Shown one piece after another: positions 33,405-46,030 of a stretch of DNA of 64,000 nucleotides. This stretch comes from Periconia sp. R9002 (Eukaryota; Ascomycota; Dothideomycetes; Pleosporales; Periconiaceae). A model generated the notes under the pieces. That model was not told where the DNA came from. It did not search any database and worked only from the letters and a program-made list of their open reading frames with translations. Both the position numbers and the translations under genes were made by a program. Positions within the stretch are counted from its first letter, which is position 1. Every line of letters starts with the position of its first letter. Location of the stretch: NCBI GenBank assembly GCA_023627715.1, contig JAMAHW010000100.1, positions 62,001-126,000 of the forward strand, given 5' to 3'.

Positions 33405-35189
33405 AGCTGTCAAATACAAAATACTAAAAAAAGAGATGAGGACAGAAACAAAAAGGTGGCGAGACAGTAGGATCTGTTCACTAAAACAGACACTTAAGTA
33501 TACCGCGAGTCAAGGGGACGAAGGACTCATGCTGCAGGTGCTGCGCGCACTCGTATATATTTGTCCCATTTGTTGAATGCTACGCATGCATATCTCCATA
33601 TCAATTTTGACGAGGATCCTACTTGTAAGCTGAGCATGTAAGCTAAGCCTCCTGAGTAACTTACTCTCAGCTAGCAAATTAGTTGGGGCTACGTGTGTGA
33701 GTTGGTTGGTTTGTATAACTAAACCTGGTCCAACCTGGCCCCCAACCCTTACTAACATAGGTGACTGGTATGACCAACGCGCTAGCAAACGGCTAGGCTG
33801 TGGGGTCGCCCTGAAATGCAGTGAGCATTTAAAGGGCTTAAAAGAGATAAAGCTCCATAAGCGCGTCTCACGGAGCCGGAGAAATCGACTTTTCTGAGTG
33901 GACAAGCAATGTTTTGTCTACACGCAAATCTTTCGAGAATGCTAACCACAAGTGTCCACATAGTGCGCACAGATCTTTCCCAGGGGATTCAAAATTGTCA
34001 TAAAAAAGGCAGCATGGTACCAATCAAATTCATGAATTAAAGGGCCATATATGCGACAAAAATGCTTTCAGTATTCTACACTAAACGGTATGACATGCAA
34101 GTATGATTAGGAGGGATAAAATTGGCATGATGGCTAGGATACGCCGCAATGATGTGAGACGCTACGGCGTAGTATATTATTAGCAAAATTTGTACTCGGA
34201 AGTTCTTGGGTCTGCTGCGGATAGTGATACTGTTGGTAAATATTATGATTGGGGGTCTTTTACTCTTGTTATGATAGCATCAAGTTCTACAAAAGGTGGA
34301 TTCAACTATGCTGATCCCTAAAAATTATAGCACCGAATTCGTTAAGGATATGCTCCAGCTATCACCAAGCAACGCAACATGCATCGGATAGTTAGTCGCC
34401 TTGAGTTTGTCGTTCGTTTGGTTTGTTCCCCTCAAGTGCTCCGTGTATACATCAATTGATTAATGTTCTCTGTTTTTGCGCACACCCTACTGCAACTGCA
34501 TGTTAGTAAACTAATCAATTGATCTTATTGATGTCTCGTACAAAGTCTACTATAAACCTAGGGTCAACTGGTGGTTACAGTATATAATAAGAGTCTCAAT
34601 ACACCATGCTATGTGGTATGCCTATAGCGAATGATGCATACCTATGTACGTACGTCGCATCGGTCCTATATTATTAGTATAAAGCCAGCTATATACAACT
34701 AGGGTAGTTACAAGTTATAACTTGTGTCTCAATATGCCACAGGACATAGTATCTTGATAACGAGCAACTCAGTACCTACTTTACATATGTATGTTTTGGC
34801 AGTCACAGAATTCTTAGAACTTTGAGTCGGGCTAATGCATACATTGATCACTGATGGTAACAATTGAGTAGCAATGTTGACTGTACATGTATCAATTAAT
34901 TGATGTAGCAATGGATCTAAGCTAGGTATGAGCTATCCAAAGCCAAAGCGCTAGCCTCAAGGGATCTAGTCCTGACTCCTCCTCCATATCCCCAAATTAA
35001 GGTGTCTCGGCTGTTCTGTAACCCACCATCAAGCTTTTCAACGCCAAGCATGACGTCTTATCCGGGTTTAGCTTTCCGCGCGAGCTCTAGGAACCAATGA
35101 GACGCCAGTATCTAGACCGGGGGAATGATTGTTAGTACCAGTTGACAACTGGTCTAACTAACGAGATGCTTTACTCACCATGCAGGATA
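33405..35189. other. 1.8-kb intergenic, AT-rich
   Basis: No gene, tRNA or clear repeat was recognised. Frame 33510-33905 (minus) lacks recognisable features. Several short CAATTGAT-type palindromes occur between 34450 and 34910. Confidence 0.45.
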
Positions 35190-35462
35190 TCAGCAATATC
35201 TACATTTGGCATTGATTTGGGGTGCATCGACATTGTGTTTCGGTGCTGGGGTGCGGCAGAAGCCAATTTTTCCAGTTGGAGTCGTTGTCTTCTCACACCG
35301 GTATGGACAGTCCTGGTATACATGGCCACAAACGGACGAGTAGTAGACATACCAGCCGCAGGAGCAATTGTTCGGGTTGGAGGGATGGTTGACCAGGCGA
35401 TTGAGGACATCCTTTGCCATTTGTCCTGGTGGAATCGGCGCTGGCGGGTTCGGCTGTGCCAT
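35190..35462 (-). CDS. Small cysteine-rich protein of unknown function
   Basis: 90 aa from ATG at 35462; the frame is open upstream but without a better start. It contains nine cysteines in a pattern that looks structured (CSCGWYVYYSSVCGHVYQDC then CEK, CRTP, CRYC at the end) and two histidines, suggesting zinc binding. There is no signal peptide, so it is less likely to be a secreted effector. The stop follows the last cysteine, and a possible splice donor (GTGAGT near 35179) lies just beyond. I recall similar short uncharacterised proteins in other ascomycetes but cannot name a family. Confidence 0.55.
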   Translation of the reverse strand: MAQPNPPAPIPPGQMAKDVLNRLVNHPSNPNNCSCGWYVYYSSVCGHVYQDCPYRCEKTTTPTGKIGFCRTPAPKHNVDAPQINAKCRYC

Positions 35463-35966
35463 GTTGATTGCTTGACAACGATATTTGAGGAGTAAGAGAT
35501 TGATTATGTACCTACCAATATAGGCATGTTCTGTTTGCAAGTACGCGATTATCTAATCACCATTCAATCTTTAGGCAGCAGCCCACGTGATACTGTAGGC
35601 AGGCTCCAGCCTTGGAATTATTCAGATTGATGTCAACAAACGCGTGAGTAGGTCTACCTATCAATGTACTTCAGTATCTGGCGCTAGGGTGCGTAAACTC
35701 TGGCCGAGGATTTTCCGGCAGCCTCACAGCCCCAACCGTTCCTTGTGTTGAGACTAATCTGTCATCCATGCCAACTCTTCCTTCAATTGACCATGATTAA
35801 ACCTGAGCACAGGTTTTGGAGCGAGGGGCAAATATTTACCCCAACGGGTGATGACCCCAGATCCCTAGCTGAATGCAACGTTTAGGATTAGGATCAACTC
35901 CGCCATATCAAAGTTAGAGGCACTGCCAAGCTCATTTGACCTGAAGAGGACGTTGAGATTAGAATA
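35463..35966. other. Divergent spacer
   Basis: Between the small Cys-rich gene (minus) and the kinase-like gene (plus). It may contain an unrecognised first exon of the kinase-like gene. Confidence 0.4.
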
Positions 35967-36995
35967 TTGGCACGATTCGTTGATTGCCTGTCGCCCAATG
36001 TTCACAGGGTAACCGTCGACGACGAAGGACTCATTTATGAAGTTTCCACAGATCCGGATGAGGACACCTACGTAACATTCATTGCGTATCTTCCTTTCTC
36101 GATGGCTGAATCGCTTCACGATTGCCGTACAATCCAGCAATCCAAACTGCAAGAGCTCGACAGACTTGGACCAGGTGTTGACTTGTCAGCATACCACGAC
36201 GAATCCGGAGTGTCTCACAAGGTTGCCTTCAAATTCAATCCTATTGCCAGACCTCTGAGGGCGCAGATGCAATGGGATGAAATCAACTTGCTCAAAAGCT
36301 TACCGCCGCATCCAAACTTAGTGCCTTTTGATCGAGTAGTTCTCGAGGACGTGGAGAGTCGGGTGATTGGATTTACAACAAAGTACATTTCCGGTGGATC
36401 CTTTAATGACCCAAAGCGGCCTTTCCGTTTTAAATGGCTGCAACAACTCACCCAGCTTGTTGACTTCTTAAATCTGGATCTGGGAATTATGCATCAAGAC
36501 ATTGCGCCCCGAAATCTACTCGTCGACCCCGAAACCCAGAATATTCTTCTATTCGACTTTGATCGGGCTGCATGTGGAAAATGGCGCTTATCGGACGGAC
36601 GAGACGATGTATCTGGCGTGGTATATACCCTACACGAGCTCATCACGGGTGATGGGTCCTTCACAAAAATCCCTCATTGGGAGCGAAATATGGAATTGGT
36701 ACAGAATATACCAGAGTGGATTTGCAACCGCGAACTTGACTCTGACGTATCAACGTTTCGTAACTTTTTGAACGAATGGGTAACGAAGCGAAAGTCCGGC
36801 GATGACATGCAAAGATATCTCGACGCGCCCAATCGCCCCCAATGGCCGGACCTCCCAACACCCCCCGACTACAGTGTACCTTTCGAGCTTGGCACGTTTG
36901 AGAACGGAGAGACAAACTGGGTCACGGGTTGGCGGAGCGTGTGCACTGCGAGGGAGAAAGGGCAATACATCTTTCGTTGGGAAAGGCCACCATAA
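35967..36995 (+). CDS. Protein-kinase-like protein
   Basis: Open frame of about 342 codons. The 5' end is uncertain: 35967 is not ATG, the first in-frame ATG encodes MAESLHDC (near 36102), and an acceptor (TTCACAG) just before codon RVTVDDEG suggests an upstream exon. A kinase fold is supported by VAFKF (beta-3 Lys), GIMHQDIAPRNLL (catalytic loop with HQD in place of HRD, Asp and Asn kept) and LLFDFDRAA (DFD in place of DFG, metal-binding Asp kept). This atypical pattern is frequent in fungal kinase-like families near repeats and secondary-metabolite genes. Catalytic activity is possible but cannot be assumed. Confidence 0.7.
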   Translation: MARFVDCLSPNVHRVTVDDEGLIYEVSTDPDEDTYVTFIAYLPFSMAESLHDCRTIQQSKLQELDRLGPGVDLSAYHDESGVSHKVAFKFNPIARPLRAQMQWDEINLLKSLPPHPNLVPFDRVVLEDVESRVIGFTTKYISGGSFNDPKRPFRFKWLQQLTQLVDFLNLDLGIMHQDIAPRNLLVDPETQNILLFDFDRAACGKWRLSDGRDDVSGVVYTLHELITGDGSFTKIPHWERNMELVQNIPEWICNRELDSDVSTFRNFLNEWVTKRKSGDDMQRYLDAPNRPQWPDLPTPPDYSVPFELGTFENGETNWVTGWRSVCTAREKGQYIFRWERPP

Positions 36996-37957
36996 AGCAG
37001 GTTAAAGAGGTCCGAAAACGCTGTGTGATAGCATATCAACCACAGCGTCGCATCATCATCAGCTCGGACTATCTACAAGGATTGCTTTATGGGACTCAAT
37101 AACGAGATACGGATGGATTTAATCATGGTGGTGGCTGGATTCAGTTCAGGATGTCTGACTTTTAAGCTCAAGACGTTCATCTAGATCTGTTGCTAAACTC
37201 GCCTGCGCAGAAACTCAGTGTGTAAGCTACCTGGATAGCTAATGTTTAGCCGTCTCTAGGTGGTTTGTTTAGCCCTATAGGGACCTACACTAGCTGTTTC
37301 TTTTTATGGCGAACATCTTTCCGTATCATCTCTACAGAGCTTTCCCACCCCATGGGCTCAGCTTCCTTCACATTATGCACCTTACCCACTGTTTAGACTA
37401 GAAACCAGAGAGACTATCTTCTCTCCTAGTCTAGAAATACCGGTCGTCCCAAAAAGAGGGAAATACGGGGGAATCCATAGCAAGGGTAGAATTATAGTAA
37501 TAAAGCAAAATCATCATAGACAGAACCCTGTATAAATTCAACTTGTGAACCTTGAAAAACGGATTGTATGCTGAGAAATCAGTGTTCATGGTCCTCTGGT
37601 CGAATCTGTTGTATGAGTTACGTACCTAGGTACTCATAAAACATTAAGTACCTACAGGAGAATTGTATCGAAGGAGGTCACTGCGGTCCTCCAGTGAAAA
37701 CTCGCGCCATCTCAATGTAGAGAGCATTTCAAATTTAAGATTCACGACAACAGGCCATTGCTCTTCGGTAAATATATATAACCTCAGACTCTTTGTCTTC
37801 TTCACGGGTGGAATGATATATCTCGTGTGCACGTCTATAGCCAAGACTGACCTTTTATTAATGTCGATACTGAGGGCAACTATGCGATGAAATACAATTA
37901 TTTTGATAAAACTTGACTATAAATAAGAACAATCAATAACAATAAAAGCGAATAATT
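36996..37957. other. Intergenic, 3' side of the PKS
   Basis: Convergent region between the kinase-like gene and the PKS gene. A weak match to repeat A lies near 37553-37610 (shared TTCATGGTCCTxTGGTCG). No gene seen. Confidence 0.45.
37553..37610. repeat. Possible diverged repeat A fragment
   Basis: Resembles the right end of repeat A (AAACGG ... TTCATGGTCCTCTGGTCG). Short and diverged, so only tentative. Confidence 0.35.
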
Positions 37958-40900
37958 TCAAGCCGGAGCAAGCAGCTTGCTCTTCTCTGCCAAATTCTGG
38001 GCCAATTGCGTCATGGGCACATTTTGCATAATGTCAAATACCGAGCACTCGACCGCCATCTCACGGGCAATCCAATTTCTCACCTCGACAGCCACCAGAC
38101 TATCAACACCGTACGCGCTCAGGGGCCGACCCGCGTCAATGTCGGCTTCGGGCGTCATCATTAGGCTGGCAAGGCGCTGCACCATTGCTTCCGTGATGAG
38201 CTGCACAGCTTTCTCGCTAACGGTTCCGCACCGCGTTAGCTCTTCACGAAGTGAGATGGCCTGTCCAGCAATGGCCGAGGAACCGGCCCCAAGGTTTCGC
38301 AGGCCCGCAAAACGCGCATCGGCTATCCAGTACCAGGCGTCATCGTGCTCGTTAAAAGGCAGACCGCACATGACTTGAGCTGGGTGGTGCGAGGGACCTT
38401 CGATGGCGGTTGCCATGAGACCATGCAAGTCCGATGTATGCATGACCTTCAGCCCCATAGCCTTGACGTGGTCGACATACTCATCGTGCTCAGCTACAAA
38501 TCCAACTGACAACAGGTAGCCAATGTCGATAGTCAGTGCCGGCAGACCTTGACTACGTCGGAATGCAGCAAATTCGTCTTGGAAGTTGTTACCACATCCA
38601 TAGTTACCCTGTCCTCGGTGACCCATGACGCCGGCTAGTGAAGACAGCATGACAAAAAAGTCCATGTCGCGTGGTAGAAGTTCGTGCAGGTTCCATGTTC
38701 CATGAACTTTTGGACCGACCGTTGTACGGACATCTTCTGCCGTCATTTTATCAAAGAGACGGTCCTTAAGTACCATGGCGCCAGTTGCACATCCTTTGAT
38801 AGGTGGCAAACCTCTGGCCTTGAGGTCATCGAGAACTGTTTGTAAGTCGTCCTTGTTGCCAACATCGCAGTCATAAGCCAGTGGCGTAACGTTATATATC
38901 TTTTGCAGTTCCGAAGCAAACTCTTTGTTGCTTGCACTGCTCGCTGCGGAGCGGGAGAGCAACACCAGATTCTTTGCGCCCTTGACTGCCAACCAGCGCG
39001 CAATTTCACGAGTGATGCCTCCCAGTCCTACGAGCACATACGTAGCGTTGGGGTGGATATGCCCACGGGGAATTCGAGGTACAGCGCGAACAGTGTCTGC
39101 ATCATCAACTCGAATAATCACTTTGCCCATGTGCTTGCCAGCCTGCATGTGACGAAAGGCCTTTTCGACTTCAGCCATGGTGAAGATTTGGAGTGGCGCA
39201 ATAGGCTTGATTGCTCCTTCGTGGATCATTTTCGCTGTATCTTGCCAGAGCGCAACAGCCCGAGGCGTTGGATTGTTTTCAAAGTCAAGCAAATTGACAC
39301 CGATATAGCTCTTGTTATCCAACAGAGGCTTCATATCGAGTCCTGTGTTGGCGAACAGGTCTGCCTTTCCAATCTCCAGGAACCGACCAAACTTGGCAAG
39401 ACAGTCAGTCCACGACAGACGGAGGGCTTCGCCAGCTAGCGAGTTCAGGACTACGTCCACACCCTGACCATCGGTAGCACGCAGCACACCCTTGACAAAA
39501 CTGGTGTCGCGGCTGCTGAAGATGTGATCCTCGGGAATGCCGTACTGCTCCACTAGAAGCCGTTGTTTTGCGTCTGCGCCAACTGTAGCAAAGATTTCCG
39601 CGCCCTTGGCTTGGGCAATCATAATGGCGGCTTGTCCAACACCACCAGCGGCAGCATGAATCAATATCTTCTCGCCAGCAATCAGACCGCCAGCTGTAAT
39701 CAGGGCGTAGTAGGCAGTGAGAAAGATTAGGGGCATCGAGGCGGCTTCTTCAAAGCTCATACCCGAAGGAATGGATATGGCGCCCTTGGCTGGAAAGCGA
39801 ACGTAGGTGGCGAAGGTGTCGCAGGATGCAGTCATTACTTTGTCGCCAACCTTGAAGTTTGTGACAGCAGATCCAACGCGGGTCACTATACCAGAGGCAT
39901 CGACACCTAGCTTGTTCTCGGCCAGGTTTCCCAGCGCAACGAGTACATCCTTGAAGTTGAGACCGACGGCTTTGACTTCAATCTCAATCCAATCCTCGGG
40001 TAGCGGCGTGTGAGAGGTCTCATCCTCCTTCCATTGGAATGTGTCGAGCAGCCCAGGTGTCTTGATTGTCAGTTTGAGAGGACGTCCGCAGCCCTTGAAC
40101 GAGACCATCTCGGGCTCACCTTTGGCCTCATACTTGCGCAATAATGCGTCGAGTTCCAGCGTTCGTTCAACACGGGGTACATAGACCTTGTCTTTACGCG
40201 CAGCGAACTCACTCTCTGTGCCATCGCCGCGGATGTGCGCTCGAGCGACTTTGAGGGTAGCCTGAGATGCCAGTTGGAAGTCAATTGTGGATGGTGATTC
40301 TAGATCGAGACAGGCGAGGCGAACACCGGCGTCTTCGTTTCGGATTGCTCTTGCGAGTCCGACCATCAAACTCTTCATGGGTTGAGGTGTGTCAAACGCA
40401 CCACCGCCAGTGATCCACAACGCGCCCTCAGACGACAGCACAACCTCGCGCAGTCTGTCCCAATCTTCATTAGTAAGATTCGCGAGGATGCCGTCTTCCC
40501 ATTCAGCCAGGCAAAGGCAGTATTTGCCTTCCACATGCGCCTTGGTAACACCACTCCATTCAGTAATACTGATCTGGTGCCCAGCGGACGTGAATGTGTT
40601 TTGAATAGCACTGGCAAGCTTGTCAGATACTTCGGTTCCAGTAGTGATGACAAGGCAGGGAGACAGATTGGGAACTTTTGTCTCGGGCTTGGTTGAGATG
40701 ATCAGTGAGACCGGCTCCTTCGAAGTGTCTCTGTCACCACGAATATCAACATCAACGCCAGAAAATCCTGCCTTGCTCAGTGCGGCATCCCACTCTTCGA
40801 CATCCAAGAGCGGACCTCCTGTCCTACCATCTGCCTCACCTAGCCACCAACCGGGCAGCGGACCCATGATGAAGCCTGAGAAGATGCGCTTGATGGTGAC

Positions 40901-43900
40901 CTCGGATAGGACAAGACGACCACCAGGCTTCAGCAGTGACTTGCAATGTGCCAAAGTCTCCTGAATGCTCTTTGTCGCGTGGAGTACGTTGGCACACACG
41001 ATGAGATCAAAGGACTCAGGGCTGAATCCCTGCTTAGTAGGCTCGTTTTCGATATTCAGCGTGCCAAACTGCATAATGGATCTATCTTTGTTGAATCGGT
41101 CGGCTGCTTTGGCAAGAAAGCCAGGAGATATGTCCGTGAAGAAGTATTGCGCTGCCTTGGAACTGCCATCCGCGTTTCGCAGACGTTCAAGGACATGGTA
41201 TGTAGTACCTCCCGTTCCAGCGCCAATCTCCAAGATGCGCAAACCGGGACGCATGTCGGCAATCAGACCGACGTATTCGGCCACATTGGTGTTGAAGCTA
41301 GTGCCAAAGGCTCCACGGTAGAACGAATAGAGAAGATCACCCTCAGTCATGCACTGCAAAGCCTCGACCTCGTGCGTGAAGATGCGGGAAAGGTTTTGCC
41401 CAAAGCGATCCACCATCTGCACCGTGATATCGCCACTCTCCGACCGTACTATCCGCTTCCGGGCTTCTTGCATCTCGGTTTCAACGTCCTCGGGTAAGGG
41501 AGGAAATTGCTTTACGGTCTCGTGCATCCATTCGACGTATGACTTCCAGAAACCATCCTGGGGTACGTGTGCCCTGCCTTGCTCGCTCTCGAACCAGACC
41601 AAGATGCGATAAATGTACACCAGTCAAACAAATTCAAGCTTGTCGAGCACCGAATCGTCGTCTTTACTCTTCAGGGTGCGCTGGTAGATGATTTCCTTGA
41701 CCTGGGATGGCTCTAGCAAATCGGCATTCGTGTACCAGTTTTGCGTGAAGCATGAGGCGCGCGTTTCTAGCTGCTGGGATGCATTTTCTGTCGCACCAAC
41801 GGATGCAAGTGTGACGCCCTCCATGATGACAACCGGTTCAGCCATGGCTGCATCTGACATGGTGATGTTGGACGTCCAAGTCGTGTAGCTCACCTTCTTT
41901 GCTGTGGAGCAGCCATGTAGCTCTGTGCCGGCGTTCTTTGATATATTAGCTGAGATGAAGACGCGGTCAAATGACCTAGGCACAACCGCCTCGCTGAGCA
42001 CCTGTTCTTCGCCAGAGATGCTAGGGAAGACAAGGTGAAGGACCGAGTCCAATGTCGCAGGATGCACGACATGAGGGAACTCAAACTCCTTCGGCATGAT
42101 GGTTTTGGTGTCGGGCACTTTTATGACGCCATAACTGCTATTCTGACCAGCGAATAGTTCCGTCATATTGCGGAAGGTAGGTCCATAGTTCATGCCAATC
42201 GTCTCGACGGTATCATACAGAAAACTTCGCGCCGGCTTTTGGCAAATCTTCCTGGCCTTGGTGATAGAAGACACATAACGCTCGTTGGCGAGAGCCACTT
42301 CATGTGCCATAGATGGAGAAAAGGACTTGAAGGTAGCAGAGACGAGACCACGAGCGTGAGCAGTCCAAGAGCTCATGTCCTCGCTCCAAGAAGAGACTGT
42401 GAACTCGTAAAGTGTACATGAGGGCGCTGCTCGGCTACCAGTGCGGCGGTTGTGCAGCTGCGTCATGACTTCGACGCCCTTTTCTGTATCAGGTACACGA
42501 AGTGCCGTGTCAATACTGACATCGCGGAGTTCGAAACCGTAAATTTCGTCAGCATTTGTCCCCTGCGCCAATTGATGAACTGCCTCGATTGCCATTACGA
42601 GCATGCCTGCACCCGGGTACAGAATGTCGCCCTGGACCTTGTGCTCGCGGATCCAAGGGTTTTCGTTGCATCGCAAGAAATTCCGCCATGTGTACTCTGG
42701 AGTACCAGGAAGCCGATATCCGAGGAGGTCGGTACGGGGTGACTGACGCAGCCGGTATTGTCGGCTTAGATGCGCCTCGTCCCAGTACGACTTATGGTTC
42801 CAGCTGTATGGAGGTAAGTCGACTAGCGTTCTAGCGTCTTCAGGAGATGTATTGTTGGCTTTCTCAATATCAACTGTACATCCTTCAGCCCAAAGCTTAC
42901 CCACTGCTTCTAATGTAGTAGCAGCTCCGTCGAACTTGCGGCGGAGAACGGTCGTGTATTTCAGATCCGTGATGCTGTCTTCACTGCTGAAAATGTCGAG
43001 GAGATAGCTGCGTAAGGCCGAGTGCGGGCCAACCTCAATGAAAAGGTTGGCAAAGGCTTTGCGCGGATTGCCAGAGTGCCGCAAAAGGGAGCGAGCTGCT
43101 CCGACAAAGTTGACGGGAGAGACCAGATTATCGACCCAATAGGAAGGCTTCATTTGCTCAGGAGTGATGAGCTCACCGGTTACCGAGGAAAACATGGGGA
43201 TTGTTGATGTGGAACTGTGCGGAATACCCTCCAAGGCCTTCTCGTATCTTTCTCTCGCAGCCTCCATGTGGAAAGAATGATATGCAACGTCTATTGGGAG
43301 CCGGGTGCATGCTATTTGCTCATTCTTCAGCACTGTCTGCAGTGCCTCGATGGCAGTAGCATCGCCAGTGACGGTGCAAGCCTTAGTAGAGTTGTAGCAT
43401 CCAATGACAGCCCTACCAGTAGCCAACGAATCAAGGTGATGTTGTATGCTGTCTACACTGGCGGAAACAGCCAACATGCCGCCATCTCTGCAAACCGTCT
43501 TGCTCACCTGTCCTCTGAGCCATGCGATCTTGATGGCAGCCTCCTGATCAATGAAGCCTGCGGTGTACGCAGCCGCGATTTCGCCACTGGAATGGCCAAC
43601 GACAGCAACAGGACGGATACCAAAGTCACTCAAGAGGTCGACGAGAGCGACTTGAATGGCGGTACACGCCGGCTGGCTGTAGTCGGTTTCGCGGAGCTTA
43701 GACTCAGCTTCGGACCGATTCAATTCCTCACCCAGGTTCCATGGGCAACCGAAAGATTTTAGCAGCATCTCAGAACGTTGCATACTTTTGACGAATGCCG
43801 TGTAAACGGAAAGACCCTTGCCCATTGCATGCCATTGCGCGCCCTGGCCGGTGAAGACGAAAGCAACTCGCGGTACAGTGGAACTGGAGGAGCGAACTAC

Positions 43901-46030
43901 GGGAGCGAGACTTGACAGCTTCTCCTGCAGGTCCGCAACGCTCGAGGAGACAACGTATGATTTCCATGGAAGAGTAGTCCTCTTGGAATTCAGCGTAAAA
44001 GCTAGGTCGCTGAGGTATGAGGGCCCGGTGGACGTTTTTGATGCGAGGTAGCTCCCCAGCCGCTCAGCATTGCGTTTAACTCCCTCCTGGTCATTGGAAG
44101 ACAAAACAAGCAGTCTTGATGTGGCTTGGTTATCCTGCGGGATTGCGCTTGACACATCGCTTGTGGAATCACTTAGCTCATCGCTGGTAGCACTGCTCGA
44201 ACTGTCAATCAGACACCGTCCTTGGATATTTTCTAGGTCTCCATTGCGCGCTATCGTGGCATGGCGTCCCTCAAGACCGTGACGGGAAAGGAAAGACGCT
44301 GCATCCTCAAGAATGACGTGTGCGTTAGCCCCACCAAACCCGAAGCTGTTGATGCTCGCACGGCGAGGTCCATTGTGAGGCCAAGATGTCAGTTTGAGGG
44401 GTATCCTGACGTTGTCTGGTAGATCAATCTCAGGGTTGAGCTTTTCGAACCTGAACGCTGTCAGTATGCATGGGTCAAAATCAATTTAGTTTGTTCCCTT
44501 ACCAAAGATTCTGGGGTATCATTCCTCGCTCTACTGCTAGCGCGGCTTTAATCACACCGGCTACACCGGCCGCGCCTTCAAGATGGCCAATGTTAGTCTT
44601 CACTGATCCAACGTAAAGATCGGACTTGCGCCCCTCAACCGCCCCCACCGTCTTCAGAATTGCCCGAGCCTCCAGTGGATCACCTATGCATCTCTAGTCA
44701 GTAACATACCACTAAAATTATTCTTACCAAATCCTAGTGTCACTCACCGGCTTGCGTTCCAGTTCCATGTGCCTCGACATAGCCTGTCTCTGCGGGATCC
44801 ACACCAGCCATTTGATATGCCCTTTGAATCAACTCTTGCTGCGCTTCGCTGTTGGGTAGCGAAATACCAGGAGTGTGACCATCTTCATTAGCGGCTGTGG
44901 CCAGCACAACTGCTCGAATGGTATTACCATCGCGCAATGCTGCGTCTAGGGGCTATATGATGTCGTCAGTCAGTTCAAGGTTCAACAAGCCATATTGCTG
45001 TCTGCGAGAACGAACCTTCAAAATAGTAACCCCAAAACCTTCTCCACGAGCAAAGCCATTTGCGCTCGCATCCCACATTTTGCTCTTGCCTTCCGGTGAC
45101 AAGATTTTGGCAGCTCCCAAAAGAATAGACATATCCGGTCCAAACATGAGATTCGCTCCTCCAACCACGCTCTGTGGCCGGTTTGTTAGTAAAATGTTCT
45201 AGGACATGAGTGTTTGACATACCATCTCTGCTTCGCCTGTGCGAAGACTCTGACAGGCCAGATGGAATGCAGTCAGACTTGATGAGCATGCCGTATCTAC
45301 TGTGAGGGAAGGGCCTTTGAGATTGTAGAACCATGATAATCTGTTTGATGCCAGCGATGTTGACATGCCAGTTGCATCTTATCGTGAAAGTCAGTTCAAA
45401 TGTGTTCGCATATGCCTTCTTGGCCGAGAAGCAAAACTCGCGACTTACGGTATATCGAAGGTCCCTCATTGTCACGTGCCTGTAGGTTGGGAAAGTCTGC
45501 TGTGAAAGTTCCTATGTAGCACGAAGTCTGTGTGCCGGAAACATTTTCCAAGCTCAACCCAGCTTTTCACAAAACAAGTTAACATAGCTCAAGTTGTCTC
45601 ACTGCGCACTTGGAGAACATACCATTTTCAAAGCCCTCATAAGTAGCTTCCAACAAGATACGATGCGTTGGATCCATTGCCTTGGCTTCCTTGGGTGTGA
45701 CGCTAAAGAATGGAGCATCGAAAACTTTGAAATCTTGTTGCATAAAGTGTGCATGTCTATTGCAACCATCAGTCAGATATTTTATGGGCTTGAGACAGCA
45801 ATGACGATGCCTTAATCTCACCTCTGCTGAATGCTGCCCAGCCGCTCCGGGTCAGGGTGGTAAAAAGCGTCGACGTTGTAACGATCTTTGGGAATCTCAG
45901 ATCGTGCACTACGGCCCTCAACAAGCATACGGTAGAAGGCTTCAGGATCCTGAGCATCTCCAGGGCCCCTGAATGCAATGCCAATGATGGCAATTGGCTT
46001 GCTTGTGGGTGTTTCTGTGATGAAGGGCAT
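37958..46030 (-). CDS. Highly reducing polyketide synthase, interrupted by in-frame TGA
   Basis: Eight exons, 5' to 3': 45822-46030, 45623-45756, 45449-45562, 45223-45377, 45016-45171, 44748-44952, 44503-44683, 37958-44450 (2549 codons). Domain order: KS (about 10-440; Cys183 in [21 protein letters not shown]), AT (Ser672 in GHSSGE), DH (about 955-1260; HKVQG), C-methyltransferase (about 1400-1600; [11 protein letters not shown]), ER (about 1840-2150; GGVGQAAIM), KR (about 2200-2380; [13 protein letters not shown]) and ACP (Ser2502 in GVDSL). It would build a reduced, possibly methylated polyketide chain; there is no thioesterase or reductase for release. Codon 1327 (41624-41626) is TGA, in frame, between DH and MT, and no convincing intron removes it. 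Exon phases are otherwise consistent end to end. Either the allele is broken into a KS-AT-DH fragment or the base is wrong. It is clustered with the FAD oxidase and P450 to the right. Confidence 0.9.

Noticed and set aside
41584..41632. Short intron removing the PKS TGA (weak GTTTGA donor at 41632)
   Set aside because: The donor is poor, no good branch site is seen, and it would remove conserved-looking residues.
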